Shown here in pieces: positions 1-8,794 of a stretch of 64,000 nt of DNA (its first letter is position 1; every line of letters starts with the position of its first letter). The notes beneath the pieces were generated by a model that saw only the letters and a program-made list of their open reading frames with translations, was not told where the DNA came from and searched no databases. The DNA is from Brevibacillus_D fluminis_A (GTDB lineage Bacteria > Bacillota > Bacilli > Brevibacillales > Brevibacillaceae): positions 1,358,001 through 1,422,000 of the forward strand of contig NZ_CM125436.1 in assembly GCF_052072235.1 (NCBI RefSeq), in the 5' to 3' direction. A program made the position numbers and the translations under genes.

Positions 1-811
1 GCGGCAAAAAGCGCTTCCGCCATGGGCGCGGGGTTGTTAAATTGTCATAGACGTCGCAGATTCCGACGATCTGGGCGTATTCATGGATTTGCGACCCTTT
101 CAAGCCTTGCGGATAGCCGCTTCCATCGAGGCGCTCATGATGCTGCAGCGCGACGTGCGCAGACAAGAGGGAGATGTCATGCTGCTTGCGCAGAATGTTG
201 AAGCCATTCATCGCATGCTGCTTGGCATATTCCAGTTCCTCGTCCGACCATCTCGTCTTTTTCGAGGTCATTTCCTCAGGCAGGTCAATTTTGCCAATAT
301 CATGCAGCAGGGCGCCGATGCCCAGCTCTTTCAGCTGGTTGCGGTTGTAGCCGAGCGACATCCCGACTGCGGTAGCCATCACGGCGACGTTGACCGAATG
401 ATGATAGATCGCGCCCGGCTGCGAGCAGAGGTTGGTCAGATGAAGCAGCATCTGCTCATTTGCCATCAAGTCTGTCAAAATCGAGTGGAAAACCTGCTGG
501 AAATGCATGCCCATATCTTTTACCGAAATGCGGCGCGCAACCTTGTTGGAATTCGTGATCTGCCGGACGGTGCGCTGGATCGTGTCCACCGCTTTGTTCC
601 GCGTCTCAGGGGTAATCATATCGGGTACAATAATGTCATTGGTCCGCGGGTCATCGATATAGAGCGAATCGATTCCGGACCGGATCAAACCGAGGATGAG
701 CCGCTCGGTTAACAGGACACCTGCGCCAAGAAGAACCTTGCCGTCATCTGTGAAAATTGTTCTGCCAAGCTTCATGCTAGGCTTCGCCTGTTTGATTGAG
801 ACCAAGCGCAT
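1..811 (-). CDS. HD-GYP domain cyclic-di-GMP phosphodiesterase-like protein (3' end outside window)
   Basis: About 270 residues are visible. An N-terminal region of about 100 residues precedes an HD-GYP domain. It shows paired His 137-138, the metal-binding HDIGK at 170-174, HHER at 224-227 and the GSGYPQG signature at 230-236. HD-GYP proteins hydrolyse cyclic di-GMP in the cytosol, so a signalling role is expected by family. The ATG at 811 is chosen because GGGAGGA lies 8-9 bases upstream. The gene runs off the left edge, so the C-terminus is unknown. It diverges from nrdR across about 150 bp. Reading frames on the opposite strand here are shadows. Confidence 0.9.
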   Translation of the reverse strand, partial: MRLVSIKQAKPSMKLGRTIFTDDGKVLLGAGVLLTERLILGLIRSGIDSLYIDDPRTNDIIVPDMITPETRNKAVDTIQRTVRQITNSNKVARRISVKDMGMHFQQVFHSILTDLMANEQMLLHLTNLCSQPGAIYHHSVNVAVMATAVGMSLGYNRNQLKELGIGALLHDIGKIDLPEEMTSKKTRWSDEELEYAKQHAMNGFNILRKQHDISLLSAHVALQHHERLDGSGYPQGLKGSQIHEYAQIVGICDVYDNLTTPRPWRKRFLP

Positions 812-960
812 ACGTTCCATCCTCCCGTGTCCACATACATGTTTTCATTGTAAAGAAACAGAAAAAAGATGGAAATAGGTAATAGGATTGGAACTTGACT
901 AGGCAGTTAAGATGAGGGACACTGAAAAATAAGGATTGCCAATTCTGGAGTTGATAGTTT

Positions 961-1437
961 ATGCGATGTCCGTTTTGTGAAAGTAATAGTACGAGAGTAT
1001 TGGACTCCCGTCCGTTCAACAACAATAAATCCATTCGCCGCCGCAGAGAGTGCGAGGAATGCGGCCGCCGCTTCACTACGTTTGAGGTGTACGAAGAGAC
1101 GCCGCTTTTGATCGTCAAAAAAGACGGTACGCGGGAAGAGTTCAGCCGCGAGAAAATTTTGCGCGGGCTGATTCGTGCCTGTGAAAAAAGACCCGTGTCT
1201 TTGGAATCACTGGAAAATATCGTGAATGAAATTGAAAAAGAACTTCGCAGTTCCGCTCAATCGGAAATCCCCAGCAAAGATGTGGGGGAAAAAGTGATGG
1301 AGCGGTTATACTACGTAGACGAGGTGGCGTATGTGCGCTTTGCTTCCGTCTACCGTCAGTTCAAAGACATCAACGTGTTCATGCGAGAACTGGAGGAGCT
1401 TTTGGCGCAAGCACGCACAAACCCCGAAAATTCCTGA
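961..1437 (+). CDS. nrdR: Transcriptional repressor NrdR
   Basis: This 158-residue protein has the family's usual length and layout. A zinc ribbon is formed by CPFC (residues 3-6) and CEEC (about 31-34), followed by an ATP-cone domain beginning near residue 47. NrdR senses ATP/dATP and represses ribonucleotide reductase genes. The ATG is preceded by a GGAG about 10 bases away. In many Bacilli nrdR lies just upstream of dnaB-dnaI, as here, with one extra lipoprotein gene between. No reductase genes are in the window, so its targets lie elsewhere. Confidence 0.97.
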   Translation: MRCPFCESNSTRVLDSRPFNNNKSIRRRRECEECGRRFTTFEVYEETPLLIVKKDGTREEFSREKILRGLIRACEKRPVSLESLENIVNEIEKELRSSAQSEIPSKDVGEKVMERLYYVDEVAYVRFASVYRQFKDINVFMRELEELLAQARTNPENS

Positions 1438-1460
1438 TAACGGCGGGGAGGGGGAACCAA

Positions 1461-3236
1461 ATGAAGATGCCTTGGCCATCCCGATGGATGGGAGTCGTCT
1501 TTCTTTTGCTTGTCTTGCTTGTGAGTGGCTGTTTCCACCGGAATGGACAGACGTTTTCCACGGGCCAAAAGACCGGACACAGTGCCGCCGTTCGTGTGGC
1601 AGAAGAGTCTCCAGGTTATACAGCTGCCAAAGTGCCAGCCCGGCAGCAGATGCTGGCACAGGCAGCAAAGGGCGCGGAAGGTCAGCCAACAACCGATCTG
1701 GCATCGGCCGGACAACGGGGACAGACCGCCGTGATCGCCGTGCCGGAGCAATATCCGGCGATCGACCCGCTCGGATTGGACAAGCGGGAGCAGGAGCTGA
1801 CCCCGATTGAACGATTTGCCTATGAAGGGCTTATTCAGGCCCGTCCGGATCAAACGTATGCACCCGCCCTCGCTTCTGCATTCCAGGCGGAACCGCGCGC
1901 TGGCAGAGCCGTCATCACCGTACAGCTGCGCCCCGGCTTGAAGTGGCCGGACGGGACGGCTGTCACCGTCGACGATGTCCGGGCAACGCTGGAGACATAT
2001 GCGAGACCGGATTTTTACGGAATTTGGCGCAGTCAGATGGCCGTGGTCGAAGGGGCTTCCCCCTATCGTGCGGGGAGAGCCGATCATATCAGCGGGATCG
2101 TCACCGATCGTGACAGCCAAACGGTCACGATTCGTCTTGTGCAGGAGGACCGTTCGTTTTTGCCGATCTTGACTGCACCGCTGCTGTCAGCCAGGCAGCT
2201 TGCCGGAAAAGACATGCGGCAGCTCGAACAGCTTTCACGAGCTGGTCAGCTGATGGGGCTGGGGCCGTTTCAGGCACAGGCGGTGGAGGGAGCAGATTGG
2301 ACTTTTGCTGCCAATCCGCATTACTACGCTGGCACTCCCCGGTTACAAGCACTTCAGGTGCGCAGGTTGCCCGCCGATCGTACGGAAGCGGCGCTGCGTG
2401 CAGGCGATGTGCACTTGGCATGGGTGTCGCCGAAGCAGGCAGCGCTGTTGGGCAAACAGTTGCCCGCGCATGTGCAGCTCATTTCGACAGAGGCGGCCGG
2501 CTATCATTTTCTCGGCTTTAACCTGTCAGAAGGGGCAACTGCCGATCATGCTGTGAGGCTCGCGCTGGCTTGGGCGCTGCCGCCGAAAACGATTGTGCGG
2601 GATCGCTTTTTTGGCATGGGCAAAATCGCGGACGGCCCGCTATCCCCCCGCTCTTTCGCATACAAGCCGCAGCCACTGCCGGTCTATGATCCAAAACGGG
2701 CGGCTCGTACGCTTGCAGAAAAGGGCTACAGCAAGGCCCACCCGCTTTCGCTTGTCATTGCCTATCCGCAGGACGCTGTGCGGGGGAGGCTGTTTGCGGC
2801 CGTCCAGGAAGCGTGGCGCCCTCTGCCGGTAACGCTTACGGCAAAAGCGCTTCCTGCGGACGAATTCGCCGCATATGTTTTTGGCGCAAGTCCGTACGAC
2901 TTGTATGTATTCGGCTGGAAAGACGGGCCGGACCCTTCCGTGCTTTCCCGCATTTGGCACAGCCGGGAAAAAGCGGGCGAGCTTGGCTTTAATGCGTCCC
3001 ATTATCACAACGTTGAAGCGGACCGTCTGCTCGATCGGGCCAACCGCTTTTTGCCGGAGGAGGAACGCAAGCGCTTGTATGCCAAGTGGCAGAAGCTGTT
3101 TTCGCAGGACTTGCCGATCATGCCGCTGCTTCGTCTGCCGGATTCGTACGCAGTCGCGAAAACATTGCATGGCGTTGAGACGAATGGCGCTGCGCATCCG
3201 TTTGAACATGTCTGGAAATGGTCGCTGGGGGAGTGA
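1461..3236 (+). CDS. ABC transporter substrate-binding lipoprotein, family 5 (oligopeptide/nickel type)
   Basis: This 591-residue protein starts with a lipoprotein signal: positively charged MKMPWPSR, a hydrophobic stretch, then the lipobox VSGC with Cys about residue 24. The mature part resembles OppA/DppA-type binding proteins, with LRPGLKWPDGTAVTVDDV near residue 155 and the segment around YDPKRAARTLAEKGY typical of the family. It would be anchored outside the membrane and capture peptides or a metal complex. No permease or ATPase gene is adjacent, so it is either an orphan receptor or serves a transporter elsewhere. A GGGGAGGGGG tract 24 bases after nrdR provides the ribosome binding site. 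Ligand unknown. Confidence 0.85.
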   Translation: MKMPWPSRWMGVVFLLLVLLVSGCFHRNGQTFSTGQKTGHSAAVRVAEESPGYTAAKVPARQQMLAQAAKGAEGQPTTDLASAGQRGQTAVIAVPEQYPAIDPLGLDKREQELTPIERFAYEGLIQARPDQTYAPALASAFQAEPRAGRAVITVQLRPGLKWPDGTAVTVDDVRATLETYARPDFYGIWRSQMAVVEGASPYRAGRADHISGIVTDRDSQTVTIRLVQEDRSFLPILTAPLLSARQLAGKDMRQLEQLSRAGQLMGLGPFQAQAVEGADWTFAANPHYYAGTPRLQALQVRRLPADRTEAALRAGDVHLAWVSPKQAALLGKQLPAHVQLISTEAAGYHFLGFNLSEGATADHAVRLALAWALPPKTIVRDRFFGMGKIADGPLSPRSFAYKPQPLPVYDPKRAARTLAEKGYSKAHPLSLVIAYPQDAVRGRLFAAVQEAWRPLPVTLTAKALPADEFAAYVFGASPYDLYVFGWKDGPDPSVLSRIWHSREKAGELGFNASHYHNVEADRLLDRANRFLPEEERKRLYAKWQKLFSQDLPIMPLLRLPDSYAVAKTLHGVETNGAAHPFEHVWKWSLGE

Positions 3237-3331
3237 GCGAATCGGCTTGCTCCCAGTTCCTCCCCCTACTCTTCCTCTCCGAAAGGATGGTATAATGAAT
3301 AGATCAATACTGACAGGAAGGGTTGGAGCGA

Positions 3332-4783
3332 TTGCGCCTGGTATGGAATGAATTAACACCGAACGACCGTTATCTGGTGCGTACCGTACGACCGATCAGC
3401 TTTGCGGAGATGGGCTTTGCCACCCATCTCTATTTGCCTTTGATAGGAATTGACTCGTATTCGCTGTACCAGCTTCTGATTCATGAGGTTCAGGAGGCGA
3501 GCGGCGCCTCTGCGGAGAGCACGCATCGCGGTCTTCTGTTGATGACCTCGCTGACGCTGGATCGGCTGCTGGCGGCGCGGGAGCGGCTGGAAGCGATGGG
3601 GCTTTTGGAGGTTCGCCGCCGTGAAAACCGGCAGCGCGACTATATTTTCGAATATACCCTCAAGCCGCCGATGTCGCCGAAGCAGTTTTTTTCCGAGGAC
3701 ATTTGGCCGGTGATGCTCTTGAACCAGGTGGGAAAAACAAAGTTCGAGCAAATCAAGCGCAGGTATGCGGATGCGCTGGCTTATGCGCTGGAAGAGGAGT
3801 ATCCATATGAGGAGAACCTCACCAAGCCGTTTTACGAAGTGTACCATACGCTCTCCGCATCGGAGCTTGATGTACGGCCGGGTACGGAGACGGACCGGTT
3901 TTTGCACCAGATGGAGGAGCGCTACCCGGCAGCAGCGATGGATGGCAGCTACGTGGCACAGACGCCCGAGCAGTTCAGCTTATCCTCCTTGCGCCTGAAT
4001 CTTCCAAAGGAACTGAATCCGGCTGATATTTTCACGAAAGAAAATATCGAGTTTTTTTACAAGCTGATGCATTTTTACCAAATCGACAGCTGGATGCTGG
4101 GGGTGGAGCTGGGAGACTGGACGCTGTTCAAGCACGGACAGCTCGATCCGTCCGCCCTGCGCAAACGACTGATGCAAAAATACGTGAACAAAGAGCAGAG
4201 CGCTCCACCGGCGCAAGATGCCGACCTGACGGCTGGCACCGTGCCAGATCCGTCCAGCCCGAGCTTCAGCCGGGTTTGCCGGCGGTACTCGCCGCTCCTT
4301 TTGCTTGAGCAAGTCGTTGGCGGCCGGATCAACAAGACGTTCGTGGAGCGGGCCGAGGCGCTTGTGTTCACGGATGGCCTGACGACGGAGGTGGCCAATG
4401 CGCTCTTGCTGCACACGATGCGCAGCACGCAGATGGAGCTGCCCAAGGCGTATGTGGAAACCATTCGCGATAGCTGGAAGGCGCAGCAAATCACGACGGT
4501 CGAAGCGGCGGTCAAAGTGCTGCAGGAACGCACGGAAGCGCAGGCGAAAGCGGTGGAGCAGGCCAAGCAGCCGGCAAGACGCGAGACGGCTGTGGGGACG
4601 GGCAACCGGCGTACCAAAGCGATCCCGCAGGACAAGCTGCCCGCCTCGGTGCAGCGTCAGCTTCAGCGGGAGCAGGAAAGCGCGGAAGGGTCCGAATCTG
4701 CCCAAACGAAAAAGACCGTCAAAGATGTACCCGAGATCAATGCGCTCCTGCAATCGCTGCGCAATCGGGAGAGGGGAGGGTGA
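3332..4783 (+). CDS. dnaB: Replication initiation and membrane attachment protein DnaB (Bacillus type)
   Basis: About 483 residues, like Gram-positive DnaB, which works with DnaD and DnaI to load the replicative helicase. It is not the helicase itself. An N-terminal winged-helix region (LTPNDRYLV onward) and a C-terminal DnaD-like helical domain (about residues 310-400, with PLLLLEQVVGGRINKTFV) are visible. The C-terminus is charged and rich in Gln/Glu. The start is probably TTG at 3332, because AGGAAGGG (3315-3322) lies 9 bases upstream. The TTG at 3323 is too close to that site. A TATAAT at 3291-3296 may be the -10 of a promoter. It sits 9 bp before dnaI, forming a dnaB-dnaI operon. Confidence 0.93.
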   Translation: MRLVWNELTPNDRYLVRTVRPISFAEMGFATHLYLPLIGIDSYSLYQLLIHEVQEASGASAESTHRGLLLMTSLTLDRLLAARERLEAMGLLEVRRRENRQRDYIFEYTLKPPMSPKQFFSEDIWPVMLLNQVGKTKFEQIKRRYADALAYALEEEYPYEENLTKPFYEVYHTLSASELDVRPGTETDRFLHQMEERYPAAAMDGSYVAQTPEQFSLSSLRLNLPKELNPADIFTKENIEFFYKLMHFYQIDSWMLGVELGDWTLFKHGQLDPSALRKRLMQKYVNKEQSAPPAQDADLTAGTVPDPSSPSFSRVCRRYSPLLLLEQVVGGRINKTFVERAEALVFTDGLTTEVANALLLHTMRSTQMELPKAYVETIRDSWKAQQITTVEAAVKVLQERTEAQAKAVEQAKQPARRETAVGTGNRRTKAIPQDKLPASVQRQLQREQESAEGSESAQTKKTVKDVPEINALLQSLRNRERGG

Positions 4784-4792
4784 GCCTGGTAA

Positions 4793-5743
4793 ATGGAATC
4801 AATCGGATCGTTTTTTGAAGAATTGGCGAAGCGCAGCACGCGCCTGAACAATCAGGTGCGGACGCCTGAGCAACAGTTGGATAAAATGCTGCAATCCTCT
4901 ACCTATTTGCAAGAATTCCAGCGCAAGCATCCGGACGTGACCCGCGATGATATGCTGCGCTCGCTCTCGATGATCTACACGGCGGTCAAGGAGCAGTATT
5001 GCTGTCAAAAGTGTACAGCCCTCGCGGATTGCCCGAATTTGGTGAAAGGGCATGCGACGGTTCTCAATGTCGCCAATCGGCAAGTGGTCAGCGCGATTTC
5101 CAGCTGCGCCAAATTCCAGGCGCATGAGGAGATGCTGCGCACGCAGCGGCTGATGCGCAGCTACTATGTGGCCGAGCAGACGATGCACGCCGATTTTGAC
5201 GGGAAGCTGGAGGTCGCAGCCGGCAATCAGGAGGCTGTGGCGCTCGCCCTGCGCTTTTGCAATGATTTCACGCTCGGCAAAAAGCCGAAGGGGCTTTATG
5301 TGCACGGACCGTTCGGCGTGGGCAAAAGCTTTCTCATGGGAGCGGTGGCCCGCGAGCTGTCCAAGCATAATGTGCAGTCGCTGATGGTGTATGTGCCGGA
5401 TTTCGTGCGGGAGATCAAGGAATCGATCGCAGACCAGTCGTACTCCGGCAAGCTGGCGTTTTTGAAGGAAGTGCCTGTCCTGATTTTGGACGATATTGGT
5501 GCGGAGAGCTTGACGCCGTGGATTCGCGACGAGATTTTGGGCGTCATCCTGCATCACAGAAGCTCCAAGCAGATGCCAACCTTGTACACCTCCAATTATT
5601 CGCTGGAGGAGCTGGAGGAGCATCTGTCGATTTCCAACGGCAACCGGATTGAGACCACGAAGGCGATGCGGATTATGGAACGGATTCGCCACTATGTGGA
5701 GGTTTGTGAAATAGAAGGAGTCAACCGCAGGCTGCACGCGTAA
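4793..5743 (+). CDS. dnaI: Primosomal protein DnaI (helicase loader)
   Basis: This 316-residue AAA+ helicase loader has an N-terminal zinc-binding region (CCQKCTALADC about residues 66-76) followed by an ATPase domain. Walker A is GPFGVGKS (about 175-182) and Walker B is LILDDIGAE (about 230). DnaI delivers the replicative helicase to the origin with DnaB and DnaD. It follows dnaB closely, and an intrinsic terminator overlaps its last codons, closing the operon. Length and domain order match Bacillus DnaI. Confidence 0.95.
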   Translation: MESIGSFFEELAKRSTRLNNQVRTPEQQLDKMLQSSTYLQEFQRKHPDVTRDDMLRSLSMIYTAVKEQYCCQKCTALADCPNLVKGHATVLNVANRQVVSAISSCAKFQAHEEMLRTQRLMRSYYVAEQTMHADFDGKLEVAAGNQEAVALALRFCNDFTLGKKPKGLYVHGPFGVGKSFLMGAVARELSKHNVQSLMVYVPDFVREIKESIADQSYSGKLAFLKEVPVLILDDIGAESLTPWIRDEILGVILHHRSSKQMPTLYTSNYSLEELEEHLSISNGNRIETTKAMRIMERIRHYVEVCEIEGVNRRLHA

Positions 5744-5768
5744 TGTGTGCGTAGCCTGCGGTTTTTTT
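5725..5768 (+). terminator. Intrinsic terminator of dnaB-dnaI
   Basis: CCGCAGGCT...AGCCTGCGG arms flank the dnaI stop codon region and are followed by seven T. The stem overlaps the end of the coding sequence. It lies between convergent genes and faces dnaI transcription. Confidence 0.9.
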
Positions 5769-5780
5769 GTGCGTGGGGCA

Positions 5781-6374
5781 TCACTCCGGTTCGCCGATCA
5801 GGCTCATCACCTTCCATTTGGTATAGGCGAGGATTTCCCGGGCTTTGTGGTACGGGACGAAGAGGACATGGGTTTCGGCCGCGACCGGAAAAACTGTCAT
5901 ATGCAGCGTGGATGCGATGTCGACGGCACGGGCCAGGTGGTAGCCGTGGCTGATGACAAGCGCGGTAGCAAAGCCGTTTTCGAGCATGAGCTGCTTGCTG
6001 TTGACCAAATTTTCAAAGGTGGAGTGTGATTGGTCCTCAAGCAGAATGTCCTGTTCCGGGACCCCTTTCTGGATCAGATAGCGCTGCATGGCGACCGCCT
6101 CGGCCACCTGCTTGCCGGTGCCAAGTCCGCCGCTGACAATCAGTTTGGGCACATAATGCTCGTGGTACATGGCGACTGCCACGTCCAACCGCTCGGATAA
6201 CCCCGGACTCGGCACGTCTCCCCAAACAGCTGCCCCGAGCACAATGGCGACGTCTGCCTTGTGCGGCATCGCCTGACGTTCCACCTCATTGATGCGATGG
6301 AGGATGAAGCCGGACCAGACGATGACGATAAGCAGGACAAAAGCGATGAATTTGCGTGAACGCTGTCCGCGCAT
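5781..6374 (-). CDS. YdcF/SanA-family protein (DUF218) with membrane anchor
   Basis: This 197-residue protein has one N-terminal hydrophobic segment (residues about 9-26), likely a signal anchor. The DUF218 fold follows, with ADVAIVLGAAVWGD (about 41-54), LIVSGGLG (about 78) and the conserved E-x-x-S-x-x-T-x-x-N motif as EDQSHSTFENLVNS (about 116-129). Family members bind nucleotide-like or polyprenyl ligands at the membrane and their roles are poorly defined. It is convergent with dnaI and lies 24 bp downstream of a LysR gene on the same strand. Function beyond the family is unknown. Confidence 0.85.
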   Translation of the reverse strand: MRGQRSRKFIAFVLLIVIVWSGFILHRINEVERQAMPHKADVAIVLGAAVWGDVPSPGLSERLDVAVAMYHEHYVPKLIVSGGLGTGKQVAEAVAMQRYLIQKGVPEQDILLEDQSHSTFENLVNSKQLMLENGFATALVISHGYHLARAVDIASTLHMTVFPVAAETHVLFVPYHKAREILAYTKWKVMSLIGEPE

Positions 6375-6398
6375 CTGTTTCTCCTCTTTCTTTTCCTA

Positions 6399-7283
6399 TC
6401 ATTTCGTAGCATCTTCATGGGGATACAAGGTTTTGGCAACCTGAACAAAAGCTTTGACCGCCGGCGATGCATCGCGAAAGGAAGGGCAGGCCAGGCTGAG
6501 TTGCCGCCAAACCGGCGGATTGAGGCTCTTTTTATGCAGCGCGAGCGGCGTGCGAGGCAAGGACAGATCGGGCGCGATCGTGATGCCCAATCCTTCCTGC
6601 ACCATGTGCAAAAGCGTTCCCCCATCCTGCACGTGAAACCGGATGGCTGGCGAGATGTTGGCTTCGCGAAACATGTTGGCAATCAGCACTTCCGACCCTG
6701 CTTTGGTCATGATGAATGGCTCGTCAGCCAGCTCCTCCAGGCGGATCGAGTCGTGGTCCCTTAGCCGATGGCCGAGCGGGAGCACGACCATCATCTGGTC
6801 TTGGGTCAACGGGATGGCGTCAAGATCCGCGTGCGGCAAGGACAGGAAGCCGATATCGACGATTCGGGAGGTGAGCCACTCGGTCACCTCCTGGAACGTT
6901 CCTTCAAACAACACGACCTCGACATTGGGGTGCTGGCTGTGAAAGACGCCGAGCATCTTCGGCAAAAGGTGCATGGACGCGCTGGGGAAGCTGCCGATGC
7001 GGATCGTCCCGATCTCCAGCCCCGATGCCTGCGCCGCCTCCTGTTTGATTTGCTCGTAGCGGCTCAAAATTTCGCGAATATGGACGAGAAACGATTTGCC
7101 GATGTCAGAGAGCAAAAGCCCCTGGCGCTTGTCGCGGATCAAAAGCGTAACGCCCAGCTCCGCCTCCAATGCAGCCAGCGCATGGCTCACCGCAGATTGG
7201 GTCATATTGAGCGCCTCGCCCGCTTTCGTGAAGCTGCCGGTTTCAACGATCGTGGCAAACACCTGGAATTGGGTAATGGTCAT
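6399..7283 (-). CDS. LysR-family transcriptional regulator
   Basis: The protein has 294 residues from the ATG at 7283, where GAGGAG lies 7 bases upstream. An upstream in-frame ATG at 7328 lacks a ribosome binding site. The N-terminal LysR winged helix-turn-helix reads MTITQFQVFATIVETGSF, then AGEALNMTQSAVSHALAALE. The effector-binding domain begins near residue 88. It is divergent from the NCS2 permease gene, and the 114-bp gap contains a promoter and dyad-like sequence, so it probably regulates that permease. Ligand unknown. Confidence 0.92.
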   Translation of the reverse strand: MTITQFQVFATIVETGSFTKAGEALNMTQSAVSHALAALEAELGVTLLIRDKRQGLLLSDIGKSFLVHIREILSRYEQIKQEAAQASGLEIGTIRIGSFPSASMHLLPKMLGVFHSQHPNVEVVLFEGTFQEVTEWLTSRIVDIGFLSLPHADLDAIPLTQDQMMVVLPLGHRLRDHDSIRLEELADEPFIMTKAGSEVLIANMFREANISPAIRFHVQDGGTLLHMVQEGLGITIAPDLSLPRTPLALHKKSLNPPVWRQLSLACPSFRDASPAVKAFVQVAKTLYPHEDATK

Positions 7284-7319
7284 GAGCTTCTCCTCATGCT
7301 GATCATGAATGATAGTAAT

Positions 7320-7348
7320 TTGATTCATTATTGCATTTGCATTATGCT
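7320..7348 (+). promoter_or_regulatory. Sigma-A-like promoter of the permease gene
   Basis: TTGATT (7320-7325) and TATGCT (7343-7348) are separated by 17 bp, about 50 bp before the permease start. The -35 is embedded in a near-dyad (ATGA...TCAT, 7308-7327) that could be a LysR site. Inference from sequence pattern only. Confidence 0.6.
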
Positions 7349-7397
7349 AGTGCAAGTCAGGCGTGCAGTTGGAGCAAAAAAGGAAGGGTATCATCAG

Positions 7398-8732
7398 ATG
7401 AAAAACATGGTTGCCGCCCTTCAATGGGCTTTATTTACGTTATCGGGCAGCATCGTGGTGCCTGTCGCCATCGCGTCCACCTATGGGCTCGATCCGGCAG
7501 ATACCGTCGGCTTTGTGCAGCGGACGCTGTTTATTTTGGGTGTTACCGGCATTTTGCAAGCGTTGTTCGGGCATCGACTCCCCATCCAGGAAGGGCCGGC
7601 GGGCATCTGGTGGGGGATTTTTTCGTTGTATGCCGGATTAGGCACGGTCTTGTTCGGATCGCATAACGAGACGCTTCGCGTCCTCGAATATGCCTTTTTG
7701 TTGAGCGGCGTGCTTTTTATCGTTCTGAGCCTTTTGGGACTGGTGGAAAAAATCGCGCGCCTGTTTACGCCGACGATCGTCGGCACGTATTTGCTGCTCT
7801 TGATGGTGCAGCTCAGCGGCTCCTTTTTGAAAGGCATGTTCGGATTGGAAGGAGACTCCCAGGTCGTACGCTGGGATGTGCTGATGATCTCGCTCGTCAT
7901 CGTCGTCACCTCGTACCTGATCAAAAAAATGCCGCGAATCGGCAAATATTCGGTGCTGATCAGCATCGTGCTCGGCTGGACGCTGTTTGCGCTGTTCGGC
8001 TTGGCGAAGCCAGTGACGCAGGTGACTGACATGTTCACATTGCCGGGCATTTTCGTATTCGGCACACCGCGGATCGAACCGTCGATGATCGGCATGGTCA
8101 TGTTCGCCACGCTTCTCCTGCTCGCCAACATGCTGGCGACCATCAGTGTTGTGACACAGGTGCTGGAGCAGGAAAACATACCGGTGGACAAAAATCGGCT
8201 GAAGCAGGCGGGAATTTTTTCAGGGGTCAACCAGTTTTTGGGCGGGATCTTTGCCGCAATCGGGGCGGTACCGGTATCCGGCTCGGCTGGCTTCATCGCC
8301 ACGACCAAAATTACCGGCAGAGTGCCTTTCGTGATGGGCGCGGGACTGATCATCGCCATCAGCCTGTTCCCGCCGATCACCTCGTTTGTGGCGGCGATGC
8401 CGGAAGCGGTCGGCTTCGCAGCAGCGTTCCCGATTTTTGCCAACACGATCGGATTGGCTCTCAAAGAGTTTGAAGCGGTGGAAAATCGCAGCCGCCTGTA
8501 CCAAACGGTTGGCATCTCCCTGTTTGCCGGCATCGGGGCCATGTATGTGCCGGCTACGGCGTTCGCCTCCTTGCCGCCGTTTTTCGTATCGCTTTTGAGC
8601 AATGGGCTGATCATTGGCATCGGCATCGCGATGGTGTTGGAAAACATGTCGAATCGCTCGGCAAAAAAAGTCGCCAAGCAACGTGTGGTGCAGCCACAAA
8701 AGCGCATGAATGAAACGTACTCGATTAAATAG
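7398..8732 (+). CDS. NCS2-family nucleobase (xanthine/uracil) permease
   Basis: The protein has 444 residues with about 12-14 hydrophobic segments. The start is the ATG at 7398, with AAGGAAGGG 9 bases upstream. The longer open frame to the left is antisense to the LysR gene. NCS2 signatures include LPIQEGPAGIWWG near residue 60 and the substrate-site region around GAVPVSGSAGFIATT (about residues 293-307). NCS2 carriers import uracil, xanthine, uric acid or guanine with protons. The specificity cannot be read from sequence. It is divergently arranged with a LysR regulator and followed by a strong terminator. Confidence 0.85.
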   Translation: MKNMVAALQWALFTLSGSIVVPVAIASTYGLDPADTVGFVQRTLFILGVTGILQALFGHRLPIQEGPAGIWWGIFSLYAGLGTVLFGSHNETLRVLEYAFLLSGVLFIVLSLLGLVEKIARLFTPTIVGTYLLLLMVQLSGSFLKGMFGLEGDSQVVRWDVLMISLVIVVTSYLIKKMPRIGKYSVLISIVLGWTLFALFGLAKPVTQVTDMFTLPGIFVFGTPRIEPSMIGMVMFATLLLLANMLATISVVTQVLEQENIPVDKNRLKQAGIFSGVNQFLGGIFAAIGAVPVSGSAGFIATTKITGRVPFVMGAGLIIAISLFPPITSFVAAMPEAVGFAAAFPIFANTIGLALKEFEAVENRSRLYQTVGISLFAGIGAMYVPATAFASLPPFFVSLLSNGLIIGIGIAMVLENMSNRSAKKVAKQRVVQPQKRMNETYSIK

Positions 8733-8744
8733 GCGGGGAATAGC

Positions 8745-8785
8745 AAAAAGAGACGTCAGCATCATGGCCGACGTCTCTTTTTTTC
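8745..8785. terminator. Bidirectional intrinsic terminator
   Basis: AAAGAGACGTC...GACGTCTCTTT arms with a 12-nt loop have T runs on one strand and A runs on the other. It separates the convergent permease and dicarboxylate symporter genes. Confidence 0.9.
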
Positions 8786-8794
8786 TGTTTTCCC

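Noticed and set aside
83..712. Long rightward open frame of 209 codons
   Set aside because: It is antisense to the HD-GYP gene, whose motifs are unmistakable on the minus strand. No ribosome site.
895..923. TTGACT before nrdR as a -35 box
   Set aside because: No acceptable -10 box lies 16-18 bp downstream.
6768..7397. N-terminal extension of the NCS2 permease by about 210 residues
   Set aside because: The extension is antisense to the LysR gene, not hydrophobic, and crosses the promoter at 7320-7348. ATG 7398 has a good ribosome site.
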